Source: Pseudolabrys sp. (GTDB taxonomy: Bacteria > Pseudomonadota > Alphaproteobacteria > Rhizobiales > Xanthobacteraceae). From it: a stretch of 64,000 nucleotides of DNA. The DNA is taken from NCBI GenBank assembly GCA_026125895.1, contig JAHCKG010000003.1, positions 186,001 through 250,000 of the forward strand, written 5' to 3'. Below, piece after piece: positions 27,062 through 36,649 of this stretch (the stretch's first letter is position 1; each line of letters begins with the position of its first letter). The position numbers were made by a program, and so were the translations under genes. Under the pieces are notes generated by a model. It was not told the DNA's origin, did no database searches, and saw only the letters and a list, made by a program, of their open reading frames with translations.

Positions 27062-27766
27062 CTAGAACTTGTAGGTGACGCCGGCGCCGATCAGCCACGG
27101 ATCGAGGTTCACCTTGCCGGTCAGCGGACCGGCATTGCTGTCGCCGTCCCAGCTCGGCCGCAGCCACAGCTTCTTGACGTCGACGTTGAAGCCCCAGTGC
27201 CGGTCGATCATGTAGTCGAAGCCAACCTGGAGGGCCGGCGACCACGAATTATGCAAGTGGCTGCGGGTGACGATGACGCCGGCGCCGTTCGGCGTATTGC
27301 CGGCGGTCTGGCTGAAGAACACGGTGTAGTTCACGCCGGCGCCGATATAGGGCTTGAAAGCGCCGAAATCGGTGAAGTGATACTGGAAGGTCAAGGTCGG
27401 CGGCAGCAGCCAGGCTTTGCCGACATCGAGGCCATCGGTGAGCGCGACACCGGTGCCGGTCACATGATGCTTGGTGACGCCGAGAATGAGTTCGGCGGCG
27501 ATGTTGCGGGTGAAGAAGTAAGTGATGTCCAGCTCGGGCACGATCGCGTCGCTGGTGGTGAGGCCGGAGCCCGCGACCTGATCGACCACGCCGGAGTTGC
27601 GCGTGACGACGCCCAGAGCGCGCAGGCGGATCATCCACGGGTTGAACATATCGACGACCGGCGCCTTGTAGACCGGCCTGGCCGGCATGTCGGCCGCCAC
27701 GGCGGGCGCAGCCGCGAGACCAACGAACGCCGCGACGAGCGCCGGCGCGATTGCACGCAACTTCAT
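27062..27766 (-). CDS. ompW: OmpW-family outer membrane protein
   Basis: 234 residues from ATG 27766 with a signal peptide (VAAFVGLAAAPAVA, cleaved before ADM). The mature protein shows the OmpW pattern MIRLRALGV near the N-terminus, LDITYFFTRNIAAELI, and ends in Phe (GAGVTYKF) as an outer-membrane beta barrel should. OmpW forms a small hydrophobic channel. A FixK box lies 86 bases upstream, suggesting oxygen control; OmpW is often regulated by FNR. Confidence 0.9.
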   Translation of the reverse strand: MKLRAIAPALVAAFVGLAAAPAVAADMPARPVYKAPVVDMFNPWMIRLRALGVVTRNSGVVDQVAGSGLTTSDAIVPELDITYFFTRNIAAELILGVTKHHVTGTGVALTDGLDVGKAWLLPPTLTFQYHFTDFGAFKPYIGAGVNYTVFFSQTAGNTPNGAGVIVTRSHLHNSWSPALQVGFDYMIDRHWGFNVDVKKLWLRPSWDGDSNAGPLTGKVNLDPWLIGAGVTYKF

Positions 27767-27851
27767 GATTATCCCCTGATACCCCGTTCGAGAAATGCGG
27801 ATGCTCACGTCCGCTCGCAATGGATTCAACAAGTCGGTCACGCGTGTAAAC

Positions 27852-27865
27852 TTGACTTAGATCAA
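27852..27865. promoter_or_regulatory. FixK/FNR box before ompW
   Basis: Perfect TTGA-N6-TCAA (ttgacttagatcaa), between ompW (minus strand) and ccoN (plus strand), closer to ompW. Confidence 0.88.
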
Positions 27866-28033
27866 TCTCATGAAATTCGTTCGGCGTGCTGCGGATATGT
27901 CACAGAATTTGGCAGCCCATTACCGGGCGCATTCACAGGCATGCGATCGCAAATATGCGGCGCGGCATTTGCGCCTGCGATACCGGCATCGCCCCGCAGC
28001 GCGACGGTGCAGTTGTACATCGCGGTCGCTCGC

Positions 28034-28047
28034 TTGATTTGAATCAA
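28034..28047. promoter_or_regulatory. FixK/FNR box before ccoNOQP
   Basis: Perfect TTGA-N6-TCAA (ttgatttgaatcaa), 80 bases before the ccoN ATG. Confidence 0.92.
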
Positions 28048-28127
28048 GGTTGCTCGTTGCCCCGTCGAAGATAGTGCGCTGCGGCTTTCTCGCCGCCGCT
28101 GCCATCTCTCCAACGGAAATTACCATC

Positions 28128-29777
28128 ATGGCGAACGCGCTCCCCTTACAAAAAAGAATGACACTCGGCGAAGGCGGTCTGTCGCTGGCCCTGATCGGCC
28201 TGGCGGGCCTGTCGATCGTGATCGCCGCCAAGGCCTATACGCCCGAGTACGCCTTCCACGCTTATCTGTTCACGGCGGCGAGCATCGCTGCGGTGTTCGC
28301 CATCTTCAATCGCTACTTCGAACGGCCGACGGAGCGCCCGGCGCTGGTCAACGCCGACGGCCGTCCCAACTACAATATGGGCCCGGTGAAGTTCGCCACC
28401 ATCGCCGCCGTGTTCTGGGGCATCGCCGGTTTCGCCGTCGGCCTCTACATCGCACTCGAGCTGGCGTTTCCCGGTCTGAACTTCGCGCAGTGGTTCAACT
28501 TCGGCCGCCTGCGTCCGCTGCACACCTCGGCGGTGATCTTCGCCTTCGGCGGCAACGTGCTTGTCGCGACCTCGTTCTACGTCGTGCAGCGCACCTGCCG
28601 CGCGCGGCTGGCCGGCGACCTCGCGCCGTGGTTCGTCGTTCTCGGCTACAACTTCTTCATCGCCATCGCCGGCACCGGTTATCTGCTCGGCATCACCCAG
28701 TCGAAGGAATATGCCGAGCCGGAGTGGTATGCCGACCTGTTCCTGACCGTCGTCTGGGTCGTGTATTTCCTGGTGTTCCTCGCGACCATCATGCGGCGCA
28801 CGGAGCCGCACATCTACGTCGCCAACTGGTTCTATCTCGCCTTCATCGTCACCATTGCGGTGCTGCATCTCGGCAACAACGCCACCGTGCCGGTGTCGAT
28901 CTTCTCGCCGAAGTCCTACATCGTCTGGTCCGGCGTGCAGGATGCGATGGTGCAGTGGTGGTACGGCCACAATGCCGTCGGCTTCTTCCTGACCGCCGGC
29001 TTCCTCGCCATCATGTACTACTTCATCCCGAAGCGGGCGGACCGGCCGGTCTATTCCTACCGGCTGTCGATCATCCACTTCTGGGCGCTGATCTTCCTCT
29101 ACATCTGGGCCGGTCCGCACCACCTGCATTACACGGCGCTGCCGGACTGGGCGCAGACGCTCGGCATGACGTTCTCGATCATCCTGTGGATGCCGTCATG
29201 GGGCGGCATGATCAACGGCATCATGACGCTGTCCGGCGCCTGGGACAAACTGCGCACCGATCCGGTGCTGCGCATGATGGTGGTGTCGGTGGCGTTCTAC
29301 GGCATGTCGACCTTCGAAGGTCCGATGATGTCGGTGAAGATCGTCAACTCGCTGTCGCATTACACCGACTGGACCATCGGCCACGTGCACTCCGGCGCGC
29401 TCGGCTGGGTCGCCTATATCTCCTTCGGCGCGCTGTATTGCCTGGTGCCGTGGCTGTGGAATAGGCGGCTGTACTCGCTCAAGCTCGTCAACTGGCACTT
29501 CTGGATCTCGACCATCGGCATCGTGCTCTACATCACCGCGATGTGGGTATCGGGCATCCTGCAGGGTCTGATGTGGCGCGCCTACACCTCGCTCGGCTTC
29601 CTCGAATATTCCTTCGTCGAGACCGTCGAAGCGATGCACCCCTTTTACGTGATCCGGGCGCTCGGCGGTTTCCTGTTCCTGTGCGGCGCGCTGATCATGG
29701 TCTTCAATCTCTGGAAGACCGTGACCTCGACGACCGTCGCCAGCGAAGCCGAACTCCAGCTCCAGCCCGCCGAATAA
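28128..29777 (+). CDS. ccoN: Cytochrome cbb3 oxidase subunit I
   Basis: 549 residues, usual CcoN length, with about 12 membrane segments. It carries the low- and high-spin haem b and CuB of the high-affinity oxidase. Conserved segments include [10 protein letters not shown] and GALGWVAYI, with histidine-rich helices [10 protein letters not shown] (low-spin haem) and [13 protein letters not shown] (CuB region). First gene of ccoNOQP, which takes electrons from cytochrome c to reduce oxygen and pump protons at low oxygen. Confidence 0.97.
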   Translation: MANALPLQKRMTLGEGGLSLALIGLAGLSIVIAAKAYTPEYAFHAYLFTAASIAAVFAIFNRYFERPTERPALVNADGRPNYNMGPVKFATIAAVFWGIAGFAVGLYIALELAFPGLNFAQWFNFGRLRPLHTSAVIFAFGGNVLVATSFYVVQRTCRARLAGDLAPWFVVLGYNFFIAIAGTGYLLGITQSKEYAEPEWYADLFLTVVWVVYFLVFLATIMRRTEPHIYVANWFYLAFIVTIAVLHLGNNATVPVSIFSPKSYIVWSGVQDAMVQWWYGHNAVGFFLTAGFLAIMYYFIPKRADRPVYSYRLSIIHFWALIFLYIWAGPHHLHYTALPDWAQTLGMTFSIILWMPSWGGMINGIMTLSGAWDKLRTDPVLRMMVVSVAFYGMSTFEGPMMSVKIVNSLSHYTDWTIGHVHSGALGWVAYISFGALYCLVPWLWNRRLYSLKLVNWHFWISTIGIVLYITAMWVSGILQGLMWRAYTSLGFLEYSFVETVEAMHPFYVIRALGGFLFLCGALIMVFNLWKTVTSTTVASEAELQLQPAE

Positions 29778-29789
29778 ACGAGGACGACA

Positions 29790-30524
29790 ATGTCTGTCTG
29801 GCAAAAACACGCCATCCTTGAGAAGAACTCGATCGTTCTCGTGATCGGCATTCTTCTCGTCATCGCGATCGGCGGTCTGGTGGAGATCGTGCCGCTGTTC
29901 TACCTCAAGAACACGATCGAGAAGGTTTCGGGCGTGCGGCCCTATACGCCGCTCGAACTCGCCGGCCGCAACATCTACGTCCGCGAGGGCTGCTATCTCT
30001 GTCACTCGCAGATGATCCGTCCGCTGCGCGACGAGGTCGAACGCTACGGCCACTACTCGCTGGCGGCCGAGAGCATGTACGACCACCCGTTCCAGTGGGG
30101 CAGCAAGCGCACGGGTCCGGATCTTGCCCGCGTCGGTGGCAAGTATTCCGACGCTTGGCACCGCGACCACCTGCGCGATCCGCGCTCGGTGGTGCCGGGA
30201 TCGGTGATGCCGGACTACGGTTTCCTGGCGCAGACCGACCTCGACTACAAGCACGTCGCCGCCGACATGAAGGTGCAGGCGCTGCTCGGAACGCCCTACA
30301 CGCCGGAGATGATCGAAGGCGCGGACAAGGACGTGCAGATCCAGGCCTCGACCGACAATCCCGACGCCGCCGAACTCACCAAGCGCTATCCGAACGCTGT
30401 GGCGCGCGACTTCGACGGCAACCCGGCCCGCGTGACCGAAGCGGATGCGCTGATCGCGTATCTGCAGATGCTCGGCACGCAGGTCGATTTCAAGATGTAC
30501 GACGACAAAGCCAATATCCGGTGA
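29790..30524 (+). CDS. ccoO: Cytochrome cbb3 oxidase subunit II
   Basis: 244 residues. An N-terminal membrane anchor (about 14-38) is followed by a periplasmic mono-haem cytochrome c domain with CYLCH at 68-72 and distal Met in GSVMPDY. Starts 13 bases after ccoN. It passes electrons from CcoP to CcoN. Confidence 0.97.
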   Translation: MSVWQKHAILEKNSIVLVIGILLVIAIGGLVEIVPLFYLKNTIEKVSGVRPYTPLELAGRNIYVREGCYLCHSQMIRPLRDEVERYGHYSLAAESMYDHPFQWGSKRTGPDLARVGGKYSDAWHRDHLRDPRSVVPGSVMPDYGFLAQTDLDYKHVAADMKVQALLGTPYTPEMIEGADKDVQIQASTDNPDAAELTKRYPNAVARDFDGNPARVTEADALIAYLQMLGTQVDFKMYDDKANIR

Positions 30525-30530
30525 CCTGAC

Positions 30531-30686
30531 ATGGATCCGACCTATCGAGCCGCTGCCGAGTTCGCCCAGAGCTGGGGACTCGTCTACTTCGTCGCGATTT
30601 TCTCGCTGGTTTTGATCTACGCGCTGTGGCCTTCGCGCCAGAAGCAGTTCGACGAAGCCGCGCGCATTCCGCTCCAGGAGGACTAA
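30531..30686 (+). CDS. ccoQ: Cytochrome cbb3 oxidase small subunit
   Basis: 51 residues starting MDPTYRAAAEFAQSWG, one membrane segment (about 17-35), then a short charged tail ending QED. CcoQ stabilises CcoP in the complex. It is located between ccoO and ccoP with the usual spacing (6 and 3 bases). Confidence 0.93.
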   Translation: MDPTYRAAAEFAQSWGLVYFVAIFSLVLIYALWPSRQKQFDEAARIPLQED

Positions 30687-30689
30687 GTC

Positions 30690-31562
30690 GTGGCTGAAGA
30701 ACACAAACATATCGACCCGATCACGGGCACCGCGACCACCGGTCACGAATGGGACGGTTTGCGTGAACTGAATACGCCGCTGCCGCGCTGGTGGCTGTGG
30801 CTGTTCTATCTCACCATCGTCTGGGCGATCGGCTACTGGATCGTCTATCCGGCCTGGCCGCTGATCAACAATTCGACGCAGGGCCTGTTCGGCTATCATT
30901 CGCGCAACGCCGTGGTCGAGGATCTCACCGCCTTGCACGCGCAGCGCGGCCCGATGATGGTCAAGCTCGCCAATGCCAGCACCGCCGAAATCCTGGCCGA
31001 TCCGCAGCTTCTCGACTTCGCGCGGGCGCAGGGCCGCGTCGCCTTCGCCGACAACTGCGCGCCGTGCCACGGCGCCGGCGGCGGCGGCGCCAAGGGCTAT
31101 CCCAACCTCAACGACGACGACTGGCTGTGGGGCGGCAAGCTCGCCGATATCGAGCAGACCATTCGCTTCGGCGCCCGCGCCGGCAACGACAAGGGCCGTC
31201 AGGGCAACATGCCGCCGTTCACCGGCGTGCTGACGCCGGCGGAAATCGCCAACGTCGCCGACTATGTGCGTTCGCTGTCGGGCCTCTCGACCGAGGCGGG
31301 GGCCGACCTTGCGGCCGGCAAGAAGGTGTTCGCCGACAACTGCGCCGTCTGTCACGGCGAGAACGCCAAGGGCAACCGCGAGCTCGGCTCGGCCAACCTG
31401 ACCGACCGCATCTGGCTCTACGGTTCCGACAAGGCGGCCATCGTCGAGGGCATCGAGAAGGGCCATGGCGGCGTCATGCCGACCTGGGAAGGCCGTCTCA
31501 GCGAGCCGGTCATCAAGTCGCTGGCGGTTTACGTCTACAGCTTCGGCGGCGGCGAGAAGTAG
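30690..31562 (+). CDS. ccoP: Cytochrome cbb3 oxidase subunit III (dihaem cytochrome c)
   Basis: 290 residues from GTG 30690. The N-terminal anchor is at about 33-58. Two cytochrome c domains contain CAPCH (123-127) and CAVCH (219-223), with Met ligands in GNMPPF and GVMPTW. CcoP is the electron entry point of the oxidase. It is last in ccoNOQP, followed by a palindromic repeat. Confidence 0.97.
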   Translation: MAEEHKHIDPITGTATTGHEWDGLRELNTPLPRWWLWLFYLTIVWAIGYWIVYPAWPLINNSTQGLFGYHSRNAVVEDLTALHAQRGPMMVKLANASTAEILADPQLLDFARAQGRVAFADNCAPCHGAGGGGAKGYPNLNDDDWLWGGKLADIEQTIRFGARAGNDKGRQGNMPPFTGVLTPAEIANVADYVRSLSGLSTEAGADLAAGKKVFADNCAVCHGENAKGNRELGSANLTDRIWLYGSDKAAIVEGIEKGHGGVMPTWEGRLSEPVIKSLAVYVYSFGGGEK

Positions 31563-31600
31563 CTGATCTTACTTCGCCTCCCCCTTTTGGGGGCTCCGGT

Positions 31601-31713
31601 CCCGTCATCCTGAGGTGCGAGGCAACGCAGTTGCCGAGCCTCGAAGGGCGACGGGACCGGCCCGGTCCTTTGAGGCTCCCGTGCTTCGCACGCTCGCTCC
31701 TCAGGATGACGGG
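31601..31713. repeat. Intergenic palindrome, family B
   Basis: Starts cccgtcatcctgaggtgcga and ends ctcaggatgacggg; about 113 bases with internal inverted parts. Other members are at 33848, 44815 and 55486. It lies after ccoP and just before the ccoG FixK box. Confidence 0.85.
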
Positions 31714-31718
31714 CGGGG

Positions 31719-31732
31719 TTGACCCACATCAA
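31719..31732. promoter_or_regulatory. FixK/FNR box before ccoG-fixHI-ccoS
   Basis: Perfect TTGA-N6-TCAA (ttgacccacatcaa), 53 bases before ccoG and directly downstream of a family B palindrome. Confidence 0.9.
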
Positions 31733-31785
31733 GAACCCAAAGCTGCCCGGCTCTAAACTACCCCGGTAATTCCGGCGGACATCCA

Positions 31786-33294
31786 ATGACCCAACTCGAA
31801 GAACTGGTGCGGCAATCCGAAGTGAAACCGGCCGCGCCGCCACCGCCGCCCGCCGACGACGAGATCGACGACATCCCGCTCTACGCCGCGCGGCGCAAAA
31901 TCTATCCGCAGAGCGTCCGCGGCACCTTCCGCCGCATCAAGTGGGCGGTGCTGCTGGTCACGCTCGGCATCTACTATTTCCTGCCTTTCGTGCGCTGGGA
32001 CCGCGGCCCGAACGCGCCGTCGCAGGCGGTGCTGATCGATTTCCCGAACCGGCGCTTCTATTTCTTCTTCATCGAGTTGTGGCCGCAGGAGGTCTATTAC
32101 CTCACCGGCCTCCTCGTGCTCGCCGCCATCGGCCTGTTTCTGATGAACGCGCTCGCCGGCCGCGTCTGGTGCGGCTATCTGTGCCCGCAGACGGTGTGGA
32201 CCGATCTCTACATGGCGATCGAGCGCTTCACCGAAGGCGATCGCCGCGAGCACATGAAGCGCGAAGCGTCGAAGTGGACGCTGGAGACTTATGCCCGCAA
32301 AGGCGCCAAACATTTCCTCTGGCTGATGGTGGCGTGGTGGACCGGCGGCGCCTGGGTCCTGTATTTCGCCGACGCGCCGACCCTGGTGAAGGAGCTCGCC
32401 ACCGGTGAGGCGCCGCTTGCCGCCTATGCCTGGATCGGCATTCTCACCGTCACCACCTACGCGCTCGCCGGCCACCTGCGCGAGCAGGTCTGCCTCTACA
32501 TGTGCCCGTGGCCGCGCATCCAGGCGGCGCTCACCGACGAATACGCGCTCAACGTCACCTATCGCTACGACCGCGGCGAGCCGCGCATGTCGGTGAAGAA
32601 GGCCGAGCAGGCCAAGGCGCATGGCCAGCATGCCGGCGATTGTGTCGATTGCCTGCAATGCGTCCATGTCTGCCCGACCGGCATCGACATCCGTCAGGGC
32701 TCGCAGCTCGGCTGCATCCAGTGCGGCCTGTGCATCGACGCTTGCAACGTCGTCATGGCGAAGCTTAACCGCCCGCGCGATCTCATCGCTTATGATACCG
32801 ATCTCAACATCAAGGCCCGCCAGGAAGGCCGCGCGCCGTCGTACAAATTGATCCGGCCGCGCACGTTGCTATACGCCGCCATCATCGCGATCGCCGGCGG
32901 CATCATGCTGTACACTTTGGCGACGCGCGGTTCGGAAGGCATCAGCGTCATCCACGACCGCAACCCGATGTATGTGCGCCTGTCGGACGGTTCGTTGCGC
33001 AATGGCTACACGATCCGCATCGTCAACAAGCAGCTCAAGTCGCGCGACTTCATCATCGCCGCCGAAGGTCTGCCGTCATCGCTCGTCGATTTCGTCGGGC
33101 TGCCGCCGCGTGCCGACGGCCGCCAGCTTGTGTCGGTCGGCCCGGATCAGACCAAGGAAGTGCGCATCCTGGTCACCGATTACAGCGACACGCCGCCGGC
33201 GGCCTCGACGACCGTGCTGTTCAGCCTGATCGATGCCGAAACCGGCGCGGTGGCGCAGATGCGCGATCACTTCTTCGGCCCCGAAAGGAAGTAG
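31786..33294 (+). CDS. ccoG: Cytochrome c oxidase accessory protein CcoG (FixG/RdxA)
   Basis: 502 residues, a polytopic membrane protein with about five segments and two ferredoxin-type 4Fe-4S motifs: CVDCLQCVHVCP and CIQCGLCIDACN, plus GYLCPQTVW and LYMCPWPR. The C-terminal periplasmic domain is Ig-like. CcoG reduces copper for insertion into cbb3 oxidase. Overlaps of function with fixHIS are supported by the order ccoG-fixH-fixI-ccoS. Confidence 0.96.
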   Translation: MTQLEELVRQSEVKPAAPPPPPADDEIDDIPLYAARRKIYPQSVRGTFRRIKWAVLLVTLGIYYFLPFVRWDRGPNAPSQAVLIDFPNRRFYFFFIELWPQEVYYLTGLLVLAAIGLFLMNALAGRVWCGYLCPQTVWTDLYMAIERFTEGDRREHMKREASKWTLETYARKGAKHFLWLMVAWWTGGAWVLYFADAPTLVKELATGEAPLAAYAWIGILTVTTYALAGHLREQVCLYMCPWPRIQAALTDEYALNVTYRYDRGEPRMSVKKAEQAKAHGQHAGDCVDCLQCVHVCPTGIDIRQGSQLGCIQCGLCIDACNVVMAKLNRPRDLIAYDTDLNIKARQEGRAPSYKLIRPRTLLYAAIIAIAGGIMLYTLATRGSEGISVIHDRNPMYVRLSDGSLRNGYTIRIVNKQLKSRDFIIAAEGLPSSLVDFVGLPPRADGRQLVSVGPDQTKEVRILVTDYSDTPPAASTTVLFSLIDAETGAVAQMRDHFFGPERK

Positions 33295-33296
33295 CC

Positions 33297-33788
33297 ATGA
33301 CCCAAAAGAAATCTCGCGAGCTGACGGGCTTCGCCGTCCTCATGTGGTTCGTCGGCTTCTTCGGCTTCGTCTTCGCCGTCAACGCGGTGATGGTGAAGGC
33401 GGCGAGCTCGACCTTCGGCGGCGTCGAGACCAGCAGCTCGTATCAGGCCGGCCTCAAGTTCAAGCAGACGGTGGCCAACGCGGAGAAGCAGGCCGCCCTG
33501 CATTGGCAGGTGGACGGCAAGCTCGGCCGCGATAAGGCCGGTGAGGCCGTGCTCGACATCGCGGTGCGCGACGCCAGCGGCGTGCCGGTGTCCGGGCTGA
33601 CCGCGGTGGCGCGGCTCGAGCATCCCGCCGATTCACGGCGCGATCACAACGTGACACTCGCCAATATCGGCGCCGGCCGGTTTCACGGCGTCGCCGAGGC
33701 GCAAGCCGGACGCTGGGAACTGATCATCGATCTCATGCGCGACGGCCAGCGCGTTTTCCTGTCGCGCAGCCGGGTGACGTTGAACTGA
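33297..33788 (+). CDS. fixH: FixH-family cbb3 oxidase assembly protein
   Basis: 163 residues with a membrane anchor (about 11-30) and a periplasmic domain matching the FixH family (YQAGLKFKQTVANAEKQ near 50). FixH aids assembly of the oxidase, probably with the copper ATPase FixI. Two bases separate it from ccoG. Confidence 0.92.
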   Translation: MTQKKSRELTGFAVLMWFVGFFGFVFAVNAVMVKAASSTFGGVETSSSYQAGLKFKQTVANAEKQAALHWQVDGKLGRDKAGEAVLDIAVRDASGVPVSGLTAVARLEHPADSRRDHNVTLANIGAGRFHGVAEAQAGRWELIIDLMRDGQRVFLSRSRVTLN

Positions 33789-33847
33789 ATGAGCAGAGCC
33801 GCAATGTGAAGCGGTTGATGAAATGCCGTTATATCGCCAGCATCAGA

Positions 33848-33968
33848 CCCGTCATCCTGAGGTGCGAGGCAACGCAGTTGCCGAGCCTCGAAGGACGACG
33901 GCCGGGGATTTGTCGCCGGGGGCCGTCGTCCTTCGAGGCTCGCTGACGCTCGCACCTCAGGATGACGG
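33848..33968. repeat. Intergenic palindrome, family B
   Basis: Between fixH and fixI: starts cccgtcatcctgaggtgcga and ends cctcaggatgacgg. Its centre includes cgacggccggggatttgtcg. It lies inside the fixHIS transcript. Confidence 0.85.
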
Positions 33969-33995
33969 ATCGAGTCCGTGCATCGGGGTGTCATC

Positions 33996-36368
33996 ATGAC
34001 CGCTGCCGACACACTCGACATCTCGCCTTACGTCAAGCCAGAAGCCGACGGCACGCATGGCATGGATGTCGCGGTCGAAGGCATCACCTGCGGCGCCTGC
34101 ATCGGCCGCATCGAGCATGCGGTGAAGAGCCTGCCCGGCGTCACCGAGGCGCGCGTCAACTACACCAACCGCCGCCTGCACGTTGCCTGGTCCGACGCGC
34201 TCGACGAGCCCGGCCGCATCTTCGACACGCTCGCCGCCAACGGCTATCGCGGCCATCCTTTCGTGCCGCTGCGCGCCGAGCAGGAGGAGGCGGCCGAAGC
34301 GCGCCAGCTCACGCGCTGCCTCGCGGTCGCCGGCTTCGCGGCAATGAACGTCATGTTGCTGTCGGTGTCGGTGTGGTCGGGCAATGTCACCGACATCACG
34401 CCGGAGACGCGCGATTTCTTCCACTGGGCCTCGGCGCTGATCGCGCTGCCGGCGGCAGTCTATGCCGGGCAACCGTTCTTCAAGAGCGCCTTCGCGGCGC
34501 TGCGCGCGCGCCAGCTCAACATGAACGTGCCGATCTCGCTCGGCGTCATCCTGGCGCTCGGCATGTCGGTGGTGGAAACCGCCAACCACGCCCGGGAGGC
34601 CTATTTCGATTCGGCGCTGATGCTCTTGTTCTTCCTGTTGGTCGGCCGCGCGCTCGACCACGCCATGCGGCGCAAGACGCGCGCCACCGCCGGCAATCTC
34701 GCCGCGTTGCGCGCCGACATGGCGCACCGCTTCGATGGCGGCGAACTGGTGCGCGTGCCGGCGTCCGCGCTCAAGGTCGGCGACCGCGTGCTGGTCAAGC
34801 CTGGCGAGCGCGTGCCGGCCGACGGCGAGGTCGTGGGCGGCGTGTCGGAGATCGACGAAAGCCTGATCACCGGCGAGACCGAACGCCGCGCGATCGCGTC
34901 CGGCGCCAAGGTCTATGCGGGCAGCCTCAACTTCGCCGGCACTTTGACCTTGCGCGTCACGGCGGCCGGCGGCTCGGCGCTGATCGACGAAATCGAGAAG
35001 CTGCTGGAGAAGGCGGCCAGCGCCAAGTCGCACACGCGGCGGCTCGCCGACCGCGCGGCGCGCGTCTACGCACCGGTGGTGCACGCCACCGCGGCGCTGA
35101 CCTTGACCGGCTGGCTGATCGCGGGCGCCTCGGCGCATGATGCCATCATCACGGCGATCGCGGTGCTGATCATCACGTGCCCTTGTGCGCTGGCGCTGGC
35201 GATCCCGGCGGTGCAGGTCGTCGCCTCCGGCGCGCTGTTCCGGCGCGGCATCATCCTCAATGCCGGCGACGCCATCGAGCGCCTCGCCGAAGCCGACACC
35301 ATCGTCTTCGACAAGACCGGCACGCTCACGCTGCCGGAGCCGCGCGTCGTCAATGCCGCCGACATCGATGCGGCGCTGCTGCAGGCGGCGGCGCGACTGG
35401 CGCAATCGAGCCGCCATCCGCTGGCGATGGCGCTGGCCAAGGAAGGCGCCAATGCGACGCCGTTCGAGGCGGTGACCGAAGAGCCGGGGCAGGGCGTGCG
35501 CGCCATTGTCGATGGGACGGAGATGCGGCTGGGCAGTTTTGCATTCTGCAATACGTTGCCTGACACTCCGCTCATTCCCGCGAAAGCGGGAATCCAGGAG
35601 TCACAAACACATTCTTCAGACCTTGGCCTCTGGACCCCCGCTTCCGCGGGGGTGAGCGGAGAAAGTGTCTCGCACATCTATTTCCGCCACGGCGACCGCA
35701 CCGCCGCCTTCGCCATCGCGCAGAGCCTGCGGCCCGATGCCGTCGAGATTGTGCAGGCGCTGCGCGATCTCGGCTTCGACCTGCACATCCTGTCCGGCGA
35801 TCGCAACGAAGCGGTGGCGCCGGTCGCGCAAGCGCTCGGCATGTCGCAATGGCGCGGCGGCGTCGATCCGGCGCAGAAGATCGCCTTCATCGAAGCGCTG
35901 AAAGGCCAGGGCCGCCGCGTGCTGATGGTCGGCGACGGCCTCAACGACGCGCCGTCGCTCGCCGCCGCGCATGTGTCGCTATCGCCGATCTCGGCGGCCG
36001 ACGTCACGCAGGCGCAGGCCGATGCCGTGTTCCTCGGCGAACGGCTGAAGCCCGTTGCCGACGCGGTGACGATCGCGCGCAAGGCGCGCCGTCTCATGGT
36101 CGAAAATCTGTGGCTCGCCGCCATCTACAATCTCATTGCCGTGCCGGTGGCGATCGCCGGCCTGGTGACGCCGCTGATCGCTGCGGCGGCGATGTCCGGC
36201 TCATCGCTGCTGGTGACGCTCAATGCGCTGCGCGCCAATATTAAGGAAACGGAGATTGCACCGAACTCCGCTCATTCCCGCGCAAGCGGGAATCCAGCAA
36301 CTGGGTCCCCGCTTTCGCGGGGACAAGCGGAGAATGTCGAGCTGCCCGCGGAAACGAGCATGACATGA
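33996..36368 (+). CDS. fixI: Copper-translocating P-type ATPase FixI/CcoI with in-frame palindrome insertion
   Basis: 790 residues. N-terminal heavy-metal domain with ITCGACIGRIE, CPC in the transmembrane metal site (TCPCALALAIP), phosphorylated Asp in DKTGTLTLPEP, and GDGLNDAPSLAAAHV at the hinge. It exports copper for cbb3 oxidase assembly. Residues about 525-556 (encoded by 35566-35661) are a palindromic element in frame, in a loop of the nucleotide-binding domain. The last ~34 residues (from about 758) derive partly from a second element. All catalytic motifs are intact. Start ATG 33996 is supported by position; an upstream in-frame ATG gives six extra residues. Confidence 0.95.
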   Translation: MTAADTLDISPYVKPEADGTHGMDVAVEGITCGACIGRIEHAVKSLPGVTEARVNYTNRRLHVAWSDALDEPGRIFDTLAANGYRGHPFVPLRAEQEEAAEARQLTRCLAVAGFAAMNVMLLSVSVWSGNVTDITPETRDFFHWASALIALPAAVYAGQPFFKSAFAALRARQLNMNVPISLGVILALGMSVVETANHAREAYFDSALMLLFFLLVGRALDHAMRRKTRATAGNLAALRADMAHRFDGGELVRVPASALKVGDRVLVKPGERVPADGEVVGGVSEIDESLITGETERRAIASGAKVYAGSLNFAGTLTLRVTAAGGSALIDEIEKLLEKAASAKSHTRRLADRAARVYAPVVHATAALTLTGWLIAGASAHDAIITAIAVLIITCPCALALAIPAVQVVASGALFRRGIILNAGDAIERLAEADTIVFDKTGTLTLPEPRVVNAADIDAALLQAAARLAQSSRHPLAMALAKEGANATPFEAVTEEPGQGVRAIVDGTEMRLGSFAFCNTLPDTPLIPAKAGIQESQTHSSDLGLWTPASAGVSGESVSHIYFRHGDRTAAFAIAQSLRPDAVEIVQALRDLGFDLHILSGDRNEAVAPVAQALGMSQWRGGVDPAQKIAFIEALKGQGRRVLMVGDGLNDAPSLAAAHVSLSPISAADVTQAQADAVFLGERLKPVADAVTIARKARRLMVENLWLAAIYNLIAVPVAIAGLVTPLIAAAAMSGSSLLVTLNALRANIKETEIAPNSAHSRASGNPATGSPLSRGQAENVELPAETSMT
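35566..35661. repeat. Palindromic element (family C) inserted in frame in fixI
   Basis: 96 bases with perfect 9-base terminal inverted repeats CTCCGCTCA / TGAGCGGAG, and inner palindromes attcccgcgaaagcgggaat and cccccgcttccgcggggg. Length is 32 codons, frame kept and no stop created, so it adds about 32 residues to the protein. Confidence 0.92.
36266..36332. repeat. Palindromic element (family C, short) at the 3' end of fixI
   Basis: 67 bases, CTCCGCTCATTCCCGCGCAAGCGG to AAGCGGAG. It is read in frame and gives fixI a C-terminal tail beginning NSAHSRASGNP. The ccoS gene follows directly. Confidence 0.85.
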
Positions 36369-36511
36369 ACGTCATCATCTATCTCTTGCCGCTGGCGCTC
36401 GGCCTTGGATTGCTCGGCCTGTTCGGCTTCCTCTGGGCGCTCAAGAGCGGCCAGTACAGCGACATGGACGGCGCGGCGTATCGCGTGCTGTCGGATGACG
36501 ATGTGGAGTGA
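36365..36511 (+). CDS. ccoS: Cbb3-type oxidase assembly protein CcoS
   Basis: 48 residues with one membrane segment (about 4-25) and the CcoS family tail KSGQYSDMDGAAYRVL. CcoS is needed for cofactor insertion into the oxidase. Its ATG overlaps the fixI stop (ATGA), so it is coupled to it. Confidence 0.93.
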   Translation: MNVIIYLLPLALGLGLLGLFGFLWALKSGQYSDMDGAAYRVLSDDDVE

Positions 36512-36516
36512 GTTTC

Positions 36517-36644
36517 TTATCCCTCCCCGCTTGCGGGGAGGGTCCGGCGCGCAGCGCCGGGGGTGGGGCCGTGTTCAACGGTCATGCTCACCCCACCCGG
36601 CTCGCTAACGCTCGCCACCCTCCCCCTGCGGGGGAGGGATAAGG
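36517..36644. repeat. Intergenic palindrome, family A
   Basis: Starts cttatccctccccgcttgcg and ends cgggggagggataag. It separates ccoS from the convergent cupin gene and could act as a two-way terminator hairpin. Confidence 0.85.
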
Positions 36645-36649
36645 GAGCC

